From the NCBI GenBank assembly GCA_035578175.1, contig JAQMRL010000003.1:57334672-57398671 (forward strand): a DNA stretch of 64,000 bases, in the 5' to 3' direction. Under the pieces are notes generated by a model that worked only from the letters and a program-made list of their open reading frames with translations, ran no database searches and was not told the DNA's origin. How positions within the stretch are numbered: position 1 is the first letter of the stretch; every line of letters starts with the position of its first letter. This stretch comes from Catonia carolina (taxonomy: Eukaryota; Arthropoda; Insecta; Hemiptera; Achilidae). Below, piece after piece: positions 12,837 to 24,651 of this stretch. A program made the translations under genes and the position numbers.

Positions 12837-12838
12837 TA

Positions 12839-13186
12839 CACAGTACCTTTTTACTTAAAGACTGCTTTAGAAATTAAGTCTTCTCCCTTCAACAAGCTTA
12901 AAGATATTTCAAGTATTAAACAAATAACTAAATACTCTAAAAACTTAAGAACAAAACACCATCGTGGTCGTAAGGATTATTATATACTTTTTTTATTTTA
13001 TCATAAATTGAATATTTTTTCAAATCAGTTTTCCAAAAATTAATATTATCTTTCAAAAGCAAATTAATAGTATACACATCAGTCGTAAAATCTAACTGAC
13101 ACATGGAATCCAGCCAAGGGATTCATCATTAATATTCAACATCTATATTATAGAACGGTTTAATTCAGAATTTACGCACAATCTTT

Positions 13187-13188
<2 letters not shown>
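12839..13188. other. AT-rich spacer, nothing recognised
   Basis: No coding or repeat signal. Confidence 0.35.

Positions 13189-13250
<62 letters not shown>
13189..13250. repeat. (CT)31 microsatellite
   Basis: A perfect 62-bp dinucleotide run. The Arg-Glu repeat frame on the minus strand is translation of this tract. Confidence 0.97.
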
Positions 13251-13253
<3 letters not shown>

Positions 13254-14221
13254 ACATAAGAAACATCTTTCTTTGACAGGACCCACACGCACAAAAACTA
13301 AAGGAAGAAATCTCGTGATACGTCACAAAATACACGTTAAAACTTGAATAACATCCGATCATTTTAGCGTTTAACTAACAACTGTGACTTCATCCAACTG
13401 ATCTTTTTAAACAATACTTTCCACTTGTAAATAGTACACTTACGAATTACAAAAACTTTATGTGCAGTTTAAGAAAACTTCATTGAAAATTTTTTTAAAT
13501 TGTGTATTACCGATAATCATCTATTAATTTTTCCATGTGAGTAGATTGTAAAAATCTTTTGCAGTAAATAATAAAATATATGCAAGTGGAGTTTTGGAAA
13601 TGCTTCTCTTTGGGACGGTAGAGAAAAAACGTATTGCTGCATGGTAGTTACGCCGTTCTTACCATTTAAGTGCTAGGGGTCGTAATTACATTGGTTTATT
13701 TAACCTAGGTATCACTTACAGAATAAGTATCCTGATTTTAATAACTGACATTTGGAGAGGTACAAAACTACATGAATTGCTTTATTGTTGTCACTACTCA
13801 GCCGCGAGTGGTCAAAATACAAAAATGCCTTAGTTTTTTTGTTTAATCCCTAAGGAGAACTTGTACTGTATTTAAATTCTGTTTGTTATCTGAATTCTAG
13901 AGAATTAGTAATTAGTGAGAAGAGAAACCTTTGAAGACTTATTGACCGAAACTAATGTGACGGCCAAGCAAAATATTTTTAGTTTTTCATTAGGTTGAGA
14001 TCAAAAGAATGCGAGCTTTCCTGCAATTGTTAGGCTATCAGATTTGTCACTTTTACCGATTTATTAGAATACCCAAGATCATTGCCCCACAATGTTTTGC
14101 CGAATTTAAATTCTGATCTATCGTAGTTGCCGCATCTTTACTTATCATTTGTAAAAAAGTTCAATTTTATAAACACTTATTCCTTGAAATATACCCTAGT
14201 CAGTTTTACTACACCCACCTT
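13251..14221. other. AT-rich spacer, no gene seen
   Basis: Nothing recognisable between the microsatellite and the LINE 3' end. Confidence 0.4.
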
Positions 14222-14740
14222 TTGTTTGTTTCCCAGAGAGAATAGGGCCAGCGATGCTGCGGGATGAGGAGAGCTGGAAGTTGGTCGCTCAGTTTGCGGA
14301 GCGGGTGGTCGGGAAACTGCGGAGGGAGGAGACATCTGGAGATCAGCGGGATCGCCCACTCGCACAGTAAATCAATCCTGTCCCGATCTCAGAAAGTAGG
14401 CACACTAATTTCCTAAGCTGGTGATGAAAGAGATGAATGAAAGTGAGAGAGTAAGTGTTGGTCAGTGACAGCGAGAGGGGAATTAGGCTAAAGTTCTCTT
14501 CCACACCCCGCTGACAGGATGTACATTTTTTAACCCGACATTTCCCTTGTATAATATAAACAGTTCCGAGGGTGATGGAGGGTTCTTTTCTGATGTCGGT
14601 TCAAGTGGCCAGGCGGCGAGATTTTGGTTGGTAGGTGGTTGCAGCCTCCTTAGGACTGGACGAGGACGCCTCAATTGAGTCTAATATTACTTCCCTCATC
14701 GTGAGCGAGTGGAGTTTTTCTCGCCGTCTCAGTTGAAAAA
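14222..14740 (+). mobile_element. R1/I-like LINE 3' end: ORF2 C-terminus plus 3'UTR
   Basis: A GC-rich island with sharp edges. 14229-14370 encodes MLRDEESWKLVAQFAERVVG, then KLRREETSGDQ...PLAQ and a TAA stop. The pattern 'MLxxEExWxxVAxFxExV' is the usual end of ORF2 in R1/I-type LINEs, downstream of the zinc-knuckle. About 370 bp of GC-richer sequence after the stop is taken as 3'UTR, ending near TCAGTTGAAAAAACC. The start at 14222 would be the 5'-truncation point. Clade is tentative. Confidence 0.6.
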
Positions 14741-15977
14741 ACCTTTTGTTTGTTTTGTTCTTGTAATTTTTAATTTCATTTAGAAAAACATATGCGAATT
14801 AAACTTAACAAATACTGGAATACAACGATGTATAAGTTTAGTTTAACCACTGTCTGTGAAAAATAGTAAATTGTACAAAGTTTATAATCTGTGATTTAGT
14901 AAGATTATTTTTAGCGTGAGTGGTGGTTCCACTTCCATGTAAGTCTACTATTTAATGTAAGGCCTAAGTATTAAACTGTATCTATCTGAAGTATTAAGTG
15001 ATTATCGTAGTATACGAATGAACAAGTTTTCCGACGAAGAGTAAACGTAGTGTGGTATGAATTGTGTACAAATAAACTAAAAAAATGTAAAAATTTACTA
15101 TAAAAATGTACTGAAACTTTTATTAAAAAAATTACTTTCCTTCTGAATATCGTGGTTTGCTTTATTATTTAACTTTACGTTCGCACGTAAAAATTCAAAA
15201 TTTGTTATTGGAATATTTGTTGTAAGAAATGTTTAAATATAGACAGTTGGTGTTAGCTGGTGAATAGAGTAATTTGTTAGGGATTGTGGCAACAAATGAG
15301 ATTTTACTTTATGAATGAAAAAATAAATTAGAAACATATTTTAATGTACAATTTTTAATAGTTAGATGAATTCATTGTTTATCTACAATTACTACATTAC
15401 CTCACACCATTATTTTCTCCTCACACTCATCCTTTTTCTACCATTGCCTTGATATTTAAATATAAATCAAGGGTGAACCTGAACTCTTTCTGGTTTAAAT
15501 GACACTACACATTAATTCTCTACAAAACCACATTTCAGTGGAACAAATTTTAACTCTACCCCACATAAACTATAAATTGTGGCTGACATCATAAGTTCTC
15601 GTATTTTACCAAGAATCCATATGTTACAGTACAGTATTTATAAACTGAAATTTTAATAAAATGAAAATCAACGTTTTCCTTTTACATAAATTACTTCCGG
15701 GAATATCATACTGACTGATTTACTACAAAAACCTCATGTTATTTTACTACAAACTGTATTATTCTTTTTAGGCAAGATTGCTCTATAAATTCTGCAAATA
15801 ATTTTCTTAAAATGAGTTACCGTTTTTACATTTTTTATTTTGTATAATTTTGAAAGTGTGTAGTTTTATGTAAAATACTGTGACCTGCGTCGGATGGACG
15901 ATTGTACCCTTTACGTTTTGATTGATACTGAAAGAACAGTTCGCTATAACTGCAAAGTAGATTGCTAACCGACATCG
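14741..15977. other. AT-rich spacer, no gene seen
   Basis: No coding or repeat family signal found. Confidence 0.4.
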
Positions 15978-16185
15978 ATTGTTGTTGTCTAGGTCATCAA
16001 AAAGCTGATTTGAATCTGTAGAGGCTTTACTAAATAAAACGTTTTACACCTCAGCTTTTCTGTTCTTAAATACTTTAGTCATATAATTGGCTGACCATGG
16101 GATAAGGAACAGAACTATTTTTTGTATCCCTGGAACTAGCAGATCGAGTGCAAATAATTTAACATTTCACCTGCCTGTTATGAGC
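15978..16185 (-). mobile_element. Family C retroposon, copy 4 (internal deletion)
   Basis: Both family ends are present (GTTGTTGTCTAGGTCATC and CACCTGCCTGTTATGAGC) but about 180 bp of the middle is missing between 16045 and 16050. CGACATC occurs just outside both ends (15970-15976 and 16186-16192), a possible target duplication. Confidence 0.75.
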
Positions 16186-16249
16186 ATCGACATCAACATC
16201 GATTAACAAAAAGTTTAATCTCTTACGATTATTTTTATAATATTTTCTG

Positions 16250-16432
16250 AAATTCCTTCTTTTTCTTCTTCTCTTCACGGGTTAGGCATTTCTATCTGTT
16301 CCAGAACCCATCTTTTCTTTGGTCTACCAATGTCTCTACTTCTCACTGGTTTGCATCTTCTCGCTAAACTAGGCAAGCGGCTTTCTGGCATTTCATTTAA
16401 ATGATCGACCCATTGGGCACGATACAATAAAT
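16250..16432 (-). mobile_element. LINE C-terminal fragment with (GAA)n tail
   Basis: The minus strand encodes AQWVDHLNEMPESRLPSLA and RSRDIGRPKKRWVLEQIEM, the same C-terminal pattern as 21257-21690 (there VGRPRKRWVPEQV), then a stop and an AAG/GAA-rich tail at 16250-16275. Strongly 5'-truncated. Confidence 0.65.
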
Positions 16433-17664
16433 TTTTATTTTTTCGTCGAGTGGAAAAATTCCCAAAGTGATAAAATGTTAGTTTTTACTTTATACTTGAG
16501 ATGTTTTGTACGAGTAATTCCGTAAAACACCAATTTCAACAATCATTTGAAAAAAAAATTATGACAAGGAAAAAACGCATCAAACAATTTACCTAGTTCG
16601 TTTAAACATAAAAGACTAGGTAACCTTTTGTTTTCTTTTGTTTCTTTTCTTGAAGACTTGAAAAGGTTAATTACTTTAATAACGATTGGAAAATTATTAA
16701 AAAATATAAATTACAATATTTTGCAAACAATAGTGCACGTGTAAAGAATACTAACATAACGTGTAACCCATTTCCTCACTCAAGACCGCCGTCGTCAACT
16801 GGTTCAATTCCCAGACGGTGACTTCAAATGTGCTTATAAGTGAACGGTGACTACGTAGAAAAGTAAAAAAGGTCTGTAGAAAACGAAAACCCTCAGTAAC
16901 AAATTGTTAACATGTATCTTTTTACTATGACCAAGCAAAGGTTTTACTTTAAGAATATAACTTATTTCTTTGTCCTCGTTATTGCAACCAATGAACTGCT
17001 CCATGCTTAAACAGTGAAACTGCTCAATAGTTGAAAAACACTTATGCTAAAAATACTTACTGGTACTTTGAATTTTCATTGGTTGTTAAAAATCTTTACA
17101 AAAAATTGTTTAATTTAACCGAGAATTGAAAAACTTTAATCACTTTTAGCCTACTGATTATTAGATTATTCTTAATTATTAAAAAACAATTTTTTTGTAC
17201 AGATTACACTGAGATAACACGAAGGTTCAAAAAGGAAAATTACATAACATAATGAAATCACGGTAAACCATGTCTCATCAGAACCACGTAAGTGTTAATT
17301 TTTTTCAATTATTGTAAATTACTGCAACTGCACAAAACGACAATCTTCTCATAATTATTTTAATATCGAATTAGTTAAAAGTAGATAAATATATTCGTAG
17401 ACGATAAATTGTGCTTTCCTTGCGTTAAATTGAAGAGAAGATCTTGTCTGACTTAATCATTTACGCTACCTCAACAAATAAATTGTTAATATTAGTTACT
17501 CTGATAAACCTTTCATTGAACCGTCTTTTAAACTATTACATCAGCTTATCAGTTGAGGTCAATTCATTTTCATTTCTTCCTAATGCAAATCGTCATTACG
17601 TTGTGTTACTTCCTACATCGCTTAGCTCAACACAACTCTATTTTTTTGTTTTTCTTTTGTTTTT
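16433..17664. other. AT-rich spacer, no gene seen
   Basis: A weak B-box-like GGTTCAATTCC near 16800 was considered but its arms do not pair as a tRNA T-stem. No other signal. Confidence 0.4.
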
Positions 17665-18333
17665 ACTTTCTCTTGCCCTAATTGAAATGTCAGGAGAGTG
17701 ATGATTTTATGTTAATTTTTTGAAATCGCGTTTTCACAGGGAAAAAAACATATTTCTGGTCCCCTGAGCCCAAAATACACATACCAAAAATGTTTTATTG
17801 GTATGTATGTGTTTATGCAAAATAATTCAAGAACAGAAAATTGTAAGAAGTTGATATTCGGGAATTTAGTTAGTTACCATGAAGAGGCCCGACACGAACA
17901 CTTTCATCAAAATTAGTCAGCCGGAAATAGCATTTTATCCGTGCCATTTTTCCCTTTTTGTGATTTTCTTAAAATCTGGCTGTGATAATGTTTGAACTTG
18001 CCTCATTTACACGAAATTTTGTACTTTAAAAAGTCGAATAAGCGGCACCATGTCTGCTAATAATAGTGGGGCTATGGTTGCGTGATAATGTTTTTTTTTT
18101 AAATTACTGACTTAATACGATTTTCACGGTACACTGTACGTACAATAAGTTACAGAAAATTAGAAACCACAGTTTTTATTTTAGAATTTTTCTTCAGACC
18201 TTCAATTAGTTATTTCCATATTTTTCTCATCAAAATAAGTCCAACAGAGAATGATTTTCATTCAGTGTCGTCTAATGTTTTCCATTATTTACACAGGCAA
18301 AAAAAGTCGTGTGAGTGTTTCACAACAGACCTT
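17665..18333 (+). repeat. Family A element, copy 2 (old, diverged)
   Basis: Begins ACTTTCTCTTGCCCTAAT after a T run. It keeps GCCCGACACGAACA, AGTCAGCCGGAAATAG and GGCACCATGTCTGCTAATA, and ends AAAAGTCGTGTGAGTGTTTC then ACAACAGA before a T run. It is more diverged than the other long copies, and the TG tract is reduced. Confidence 0.75.
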
Positions 18334-18761
18334 TTTATCATATTCCTCTTTTTTCTCTTCAGGTACAAGTCTGTTACATCATCCATTTCCAATAATATTA
18401 CTTAAATTTGTTTTGTCTTCTTAAGTTCCTTCTTCCCTTTGGGTTGTTTTTACTCACAACTATTTTGGATTTTAATGCTAAAAACAGATTCTTAAAGATA
18501 CACTATGAAATTGAGAGATGATAGGATAAAAATTCTATGGATTATGCCCTTCAATCGCTTGTCCTTTAAATGTATGCTAACATTTAAATAGTAGTTCTGT
18601 TTTTCCATTAATTAAAACAAATTTGATAACTTCCCAAAGACTTATTCTGAAAATTAATTCAAAAAATCATCATTCATATTCTTCAGGTGTTACTTAAGGG
18701 TAGTAAATTTTTTGAATTCTGACAATTTGCTGTGACTGAATAAATATGAAATAAATTACCC

Positions 18762-19190
18762 TTGAGTAATACATCAACGTTGGTAACATGACCGGTCCAT
18801 GATATCCATAACATTCTTCTTAACACCCGCATCTCGAAAGCTTCTAAACCATGCATGGACGCATATTCAAAGTCCATGTTTCCACAGACCGTATAGCAAT
18901 GTTGCCAACGTAGATGTTTAGAGACGTATGAAAGTGGACCGTGAGTTCATGGGCATAATCGAAAGAAGAAAGACTGCCTACCTTGGTCATTTAAATAAGG
19001 ATGATATGTATGAGTTTCTCAGATTGATTCTCAAAGGTAAAGTTGAGGGGCAAGCACAGGCTTGGGTGAAGTAAGTGCTCTTGGCTGAAGAGCGTTAGAG
19101 ACTGAACAAACTTGAGAACGCACACTATTTTGAGGGTGACTCATGATAGAGAGCGATTTGCGAGTGTTATGGTCAACCTTCAGTAATAGG
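18762..19190. mobile_element. RTE-like LINE 3' end with 5' inversion (twin-priming structure)
   Basis: Two pieces of one LINE C-terminus lie head to head. On the minus strand, 18899-18762 encodes (with one frameshift) LLYGL, ETWTL, HGLEAFEMRVLRRML and WISWTGHVTNVDVLL. On the plus strand, 18904-19185 encodes NVDV, RRMKVDREFMGIIERRKTAY, LGHLNKDDMYEFLRLILKGK and, near the end, HDRERFASVMVNL. The first piece ends and the second begins at the same protein site (NVDV), with about 13 shared bases. Order reversed-upstream then direct-downstream is what twin priming produces. Both are decayed. Confidence 0.75.
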
Positions 19191-20982
19191 TTTGTCACTA
19201 ACTTTTAGATGAAGAGGTAATACATATTCATGATAAACCATCCAGAAGAGCTACAATTCTGAAAATCGACATATCTACTCTTAAAATGATACCTACAGTA
19301 ATCAAAACGTAAGTTAAACCAGAAAAACTCAGAAGTGACCTGAGAAGTGGTTTTTTTCAAAGAAATTAAGAGTTTAAGAAGTTATTTTAAGAGGTAAAGA
19401 GGTTTATTCAAAGCACTATTCTGTACAGTAAGCCCGCGCTGTGAGCTGTCACAACTACAGTAATTAATAAATAAATTGCATTCGTTTTAATAAGAATGTC
19501 TATATTGAAATATGCATTAGACTTAACGAATCCAGTTTTTTGTATAATTATAAAGTACTCATTAGGGTGTTTTATAATTGATTGTGATTTTCAGATATTC
19601 AGTGTTAATTAAAGACACAATTTTGTCAAATTTTGTAAATGAGTTGGAAAGAAAACACGGAGTTTTATTAATTTGCATCTATTACATTGGAGTTTTCGAT
19701 TATATAAATGTATCAAGTACTCAGGATTCCCGTTCTGTATTTCTATCCTAACTTTTGAATAATAAAGGAATTCCTTATTGCTTCCTTATGACGTAGCCAA
19801 TGACCTAGTTACAATAAAAAGCGTCTTCGAAGACACATCGATTACGGTCTTCTTCAATCGATTGTATAACTCCTTAGATAGATTTGCCCAGTTCCTTAGA
19901 GTAATCTCGTGTTTTCCTATCAAACAAAGTAACTAATTAATAATTTAAATGAACTAAATTGAAATTTACTTGATTCTCTCAGTTATAAATTTGAATTTTA
20001 TAGTTTTCTTCTTTTATTTAGTTAAGACTTGACAAACAACCTTCAATCCCTTTCATATTTAATTATGTAAAGTAAAATATAAATAAAAAAATTATTTTAA
20101 ATTTAAAAAATTATATTATGGTATTCATACTGAAATTTTAGTCAGCCAGTTTTCTAAGGTTGTAACCAAAAGACTCATAAAGTGTAAGTTTACTTTACCT
20201 AGCTTAGTTAAGCGACATGGCAAATCTATACAAAACCTGTGTAGTTTACAAAAGGACCTTTGCTGAGGTTTAACCACGACTGTGGAAGCAATCCATGTTT
20301 CTTTTTCACAATTTCATGTCTTTTTTTTAATACGAGTAAGAGTCAAAATTATATGTTAAATTTAAAATTAATCAAAACTTTATTTGGTTTCCCTTGATCT
20401 GATTATAGACTATTATTAACTGTGTCAATATTTTATTTAATAATATTCCAGAGTGATTAAAAATGTCTCAGGTATCTTTCAGAAGCTGATTCAGTAGCTT
20501 AAATTAGAAAAATCTTTACCATAAACATGAATCCCGAAACCCTTTGTAAGTGAATTACAGCTGATGAAAGATTTCACCCAGTATTCAATTATCTCTGAGA
20601 AATAAAACGCCAAACTAATATTTTAAAGAATTTAATTTGAGGTAAACTTGGTGACATCTTTTAGATCGTTACCTGAAAATTTGAATAAAATCGATCGCAG
20701 AACTGTGCCTTCAAAAGAGCTGTAGAAATTTTACGTAACCATAAAAAATAGGGGTCAAAAACGACACTTCTTAGCTTAAGTTTAAAATAATTTTGTTATT
20801 GAGGTTTAGTTCTAAAATAAATTTCATTAAATTTTTGAGTTTAAGAACTATAAGAAAGGCATTAAGGTTTTCTCTTAATTAAAGTCGTAAAAGATACAGT
20901 ATGTGTGAGCTCATTTAATCGAGGGGATGATTTCAGAGCGAAACTTTCCGCCAGCCGTATCTAACTTAAAACCTATTTCCAT
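19191..20982. other. AT-rich spacer, no gene seen
   Basis: No coding or repeat-family signal recognised. Confidence 0.4.
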
Positions 20983-21256
20983 GACGCTAGTTCACTAGCT
21001 GCTAGCAGCTAATACTAGCGTAGTGGGAGCGAACACCTAGCTGCTACTTTAGTTAAAGCGCTAGTATTCACTAATGCGCTAGTGACTTTGAACATGCTTG
21101 ATTTACTAGCGTAAAAAACGTAAAGAGTTTGATTTTACTATCGTGAGAAAAGCTCACGTGATTGACTAGCGCTAGTAAATTAGCTTGTTGTGAACGTTTG
21201 GAAACGTTGCTAGTTACTAATAAGCTGCTAGTACTAACAGCTAGTAAACTAGCGTC
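20983..21256. mobile_element. 274-bp MITE with CTAGC-rich inverted termini
   Basis: The ends are inverted copies: GACGCTAGTTCACTAGCTG on the left, GACGCTAGTTTACTAGCTG reversed on the right. They match at 21 of 23 bp, then continue with a gap. The interior is full of further CTAGC/GCTAG palindromes and encodes nothing. Flanks ATTTCCAT (20975-20982) and TCTTCCAT (21257-21264) share the last six bases, a possible 8-bp target duplication as in hAT-type elements. The termini do not match a hAT consensus I know, so the superfamily is open. It interrupts a minus-strand LINE fragment. Confidence 0.7.
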
Positions 21257-21690
21257 TCTTCCATCTGAATTCTCCGCTCTTGGATTGTTGTAGTTGCCCA
21301 TGCCTCACTTCCATACAGAATAACTGGACATAGTTTTTATCTTCTTCTGCTTCTTCACTTCAAGATCTAGATTTAGTGAACCTGTTCCGGTACCCATCTC
21401 TTCCTCGGTCTTCCCACATCTCTCGTACCAATTGGTCTATAATTTTGGGCTTCTATTGGCATCCTCCCATATGGCATTCTGTTCAAGTGACTGCACCAGT
21501 TTCTTCGATTCTGTAAGATCTTGTCACGTAGAGGTGGAACAGACAGAAATCCTCTTATTTCATCATTCCCTATTCTGTCTATTCTAGAGCATCCCAACAC
21601 ACCACGCAAAAATCCCATCTCTGCAGCTTGGATCTTGGTATCAATGTTTTTTTGTATGTTTCCAAGATTCGCTTCCATATAGGAGAGATA
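21257..21690 (-). mobile_element. LINE C-terminal fragments (two pieces, rearranged)
   Basis: On the minus strand 21678-21376 encodes KIQAAEMGFLRGVLGCSRID, then RNWCSHLNRMPYGRMPIEAQ and DVGRPRKRWVPEQVH, an RT-family LINE C-terminus ending in an AAG-rich tail near 21335-21365. Further along the same strand (21340-21257) a second piece encodes ILYGSEAWATTTIQERRIQM, which in an intact element lies upstream of the first motif. So two insertions or a rearrangement are present. The second piece is cut by the MITE. Confidence 0.65.
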
Positions 21691-22917
21691 GGAGAGTAGG
21701 ATATAGATTTGTAAAAATAAATTGAATCGTTAAAAAGACCTCTGTTTTCGGATATATGGGTCGTTTTGTACTGAAACTTTTTTAACAGTCTCTTCTAATA
21801 ATAATATGCAAAGGCCACATTTATATTAAAATTTGGATAATGTGTCGTAATTTTGAGTGAGAGCTTTCAGTAATAAAACGAGAAGAAAATTTCACTTGAT
21901 GGTGTTTGTCTTGTGGAGTTGGTATAAACTTTTAAAAGGATTAAAGATTAACGAAGTTTGTTGGATAGAACGTCAGCGGACGGGCAGCATTCCAACCGAG
22001 ATTGAATGAAACTGGGGTTGACATCTGATTGTTTTTTAATGAAACCCAAACTAATTGAATGTTAAATTTTCCGACCTGGTACTTTGAATCCCCCTTCAGA
22101 TTTCATAATGAAATTATTTTTCTACTTAACTTTATTCCTTGTAGGATTAAGAAATTAATTACTTAAACTTTTTACTTTCACTATTTTTCTTGAACATAAT
22201 TTTATAAATGCTTTTGCATGATTTATGATAGATTTCTTGTATAATTTTGAATTCGTTCACTTTTTATTCCGTTATACAACATTAAGCTTGTTTCTTCATG
22301 TAAGTATTATAAAATGTTCAGTGACAAATATTTCCTCAGTATCTCGATTGTTGAAAAGTTTAATCTTTTTAAAGCCAAAATTTTAACGTCAATCCATGTG
22401 TCCAAACATCGCCAAACTTCTTCTTAAAAAAAAAAATTCTTAAAAAATATAACTTCCCGCATTTCATTAACTTTTAAAGATTATTTAAATAATTATTATT
22501 TATTAACAAAATATTTTTTCTAAATAAAATACTAAGCTTCAATATAGATAAAACTTGAAACTAAAGGTTATAGTAAGAAATTAGAGGCTGTGTTTCTTAT
22601 AGTTAAATTCAGGTAAAAAGTTATAAACTTTATTGCGTATCTAGTAACCATACCTGTAAGCCTTAAGGCAATTTAAAAAGTAAGTTAACTTTTACATTGA
22701 AAGTTTCAGGAGAGCTATTGGATAGGTTAGATCAGAAAAGTTTCTCCTTTTCTCACTTAAAAGATAAGAGAATTCTTTAAATTTTACTGTTGCATTAACT
22801 GCTTACATTATTAGCCACAACATAGCATCTAAAACGTATCTCGAAATCCAAATTCCAGCAAGAAATTAAAACTCAAATTTTACTTGTAAGAACCAATTAT
22901 ATTATCGACTATTATAG
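21691..22917. other. AT-rich spacer, no gene seen
   Basis: No coding frame or repeat family member recognised. Confidence 0.4.
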
Positions 22918-24651
22918 ATAAACTACTAGAACGAAACATCGTACGAACTTTAAATTGAAATTATTATGGATAAACTACTAGAACGAAACATCGTACGAAC
23001 TTTAAATTGAAACATAACTTAGATACTACTACCGGACTCGACACGAACATTTTCATCAAAATCGGTTAACCAGAAGTAAGAGTTTATTCGTGTCATTTTT
23101 CACTTTTTAGCGAGTTTCTCTAAAAAGGCTCCGATATTTCTAAAAATCGCCTCATTTACTCAATATTTATGCTCTGCAAGATAGGGTAGGCGCCATGTCT
23201 GCTGAAATTCTTGGGAAGGCTGTTTTCTCGTAAAAAATTGTTTTTTTAAGATTGCGGCTTTAATATGCATTTTTGTGCAATAATAAAACTTGTATAGAAT
23301 TTAAAATCCTACAACTTTTATGTCAAATATTTTTACTTTCTCTTGCCTATATGAATATATAGGAAGGAAAGTATTGTTTTCATGTCGATTTTTCGAAATC
23401 GAGTTTTCATCGGATCTACACGTTTTCAGACCCCCAGAACCCAAAAAAATGTTTTTAGCGATTGGTCTGTGTGCGTGTCTGTGTGTGTATATACAAAATA
23501 TCTCAAGAACGGAACATTGTACGAACTTGAAACTTGAAACTTTAGTTACAAACCACTACCGGACCCGACACGAAAATTTTCATCAAAATCGGTCAACCGG
23601 AAGTAGTAGTTTATTCGTGTAATTTTTCACTTTTTTGCGATTTTCTCAAAAACTGGTCCTATGATTTTTTTAAAAATCGCCTGGTTTACTAAATTTTTTA
23701 TGTTCTACAAGATAGGGTAGGCGCCATGTTTGCTGAAATTCTTGGTAAGGCTGTTTTCACGTAAAAAAATTGTTTTTTTAAGATTACGGCTTTAATATGA
23801 ATTTTAGCGCAAAAAATTATATAAAAAAATGTAGTAAATTTAAATCCTACAACTTTTATTTCAAACATTATTTTGTATAACGCTAAGTTTAGCGGTAATT
23901 AGCGATTTTCTGTTTTTTCTCACGAAAACGTGTGAAAAATCATTTGTTTTAACATTTCGGCCTTAGGATGCATTTTACGAGAAAAGTGTAGAGCCTAAAT
24001 ATAATCAAATTTATAGTAAACTAAAAGATCTACAACTTTTATTTCAAACATTTCTCTCTACAGAGCCTAGTTTAGCGTGAAGAGTGATTTTCCGTATTTT
24101 TAAGCCAAACTGAGGTCGATTTTCATTTTGCGTCTTTCACTCATGATTAAAATAAGGTTATGTTTTTTGAGGTTAGTTTTTTTTTATTTCTAATTTTTTA
24201 TTACTAATGTTAGGTTATATTGGTCATTATTTGCATTTGCAAGAGAAAGTTGTGTGAAGTGTTTCACACCAGATTTTTTTGTATATCGCTTAGTCTAGCG
24301 GTAATTTCCGATTTTCTGTTTACTTTCACGAAAAAGTGTAAAAAATGATTTTTTACTATTTCAGCCTTAGTATGCATTTTACGACAAAAGTGTATATAAT
24401 CAATTTTTTTTCTACAACTATTTTTTTAACCATTGTTGTTTATAGAGCCTAGTTTAGCGTGAAAGGGTGATTTTCCGTATTTTTAAGCCAAGCTGAGGTT
24501 GATTTTCATTTTGCATCATTCACTCATGATTAAAATATGGTTATGTTTTTGAGGTTAGTTTTTTGTTCATTTTTAATGTTTTATTACTAATGTTAGGTTA
24601 TATTGTTAATTATTTGCATTGGCAAGACAAAGTTATGTGTTTCATTCCAGA
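22918..24651 (+). repeat. Family A element, outer copy split by a nested family A copy
   Basis: The left part (22918-23334) starts in mid-element at ACATCGTACGAAC, after a roughly 52-bp tandem duplication (22917-22968 and 22969-23012). It runs through GGTAGGCGCCATGTCTGC to CAAATATTTTT. The right part (24274-24651) resumes with GTATATCGCTTAGTCTAGCG, exactly the next family sequence, and ends TTTCATTCCAGA. The intervening 23335-24273 is a complete second element inserted in the T run. The outer copy is the older: its hairpin is decayed. Confidence 0.8.
23335..24273 (+). repeat. Family A element, copy 3 (complete, nested)
   Basis: 939 bp from ACTTTCTCTTGCC to TTTCACACCAGA. The 13-bp start is repeated inverted (GGCAAGAGAAAGT, 24239-24251) about 22 bases before the 3' end, followed by a hairpin (GTGTGA...TCACAC). 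A TG tract and the block GACCCGACACGAAAATTTTC are present. Insertion into a T run with no larger duplication fits Helentron/DINE-type elements. No protein is encoded; mobilisation would be in trans. Confidence 0.8.

Noticed and set aside
13165..13362. Arg-Glu repeat protein on the minus strand
   Set aside because: It is translation of the (CT)31 microsatellite.
16790..16830. tRNA-like T arm (GGTTCAATTCC)
   Set aside because: The flanking stem does not pair and there is no A box.
23320..23622. 100-codon frame in a family A element
   Set aside because: Not conserved in the other family A copies; spans the TG tract.
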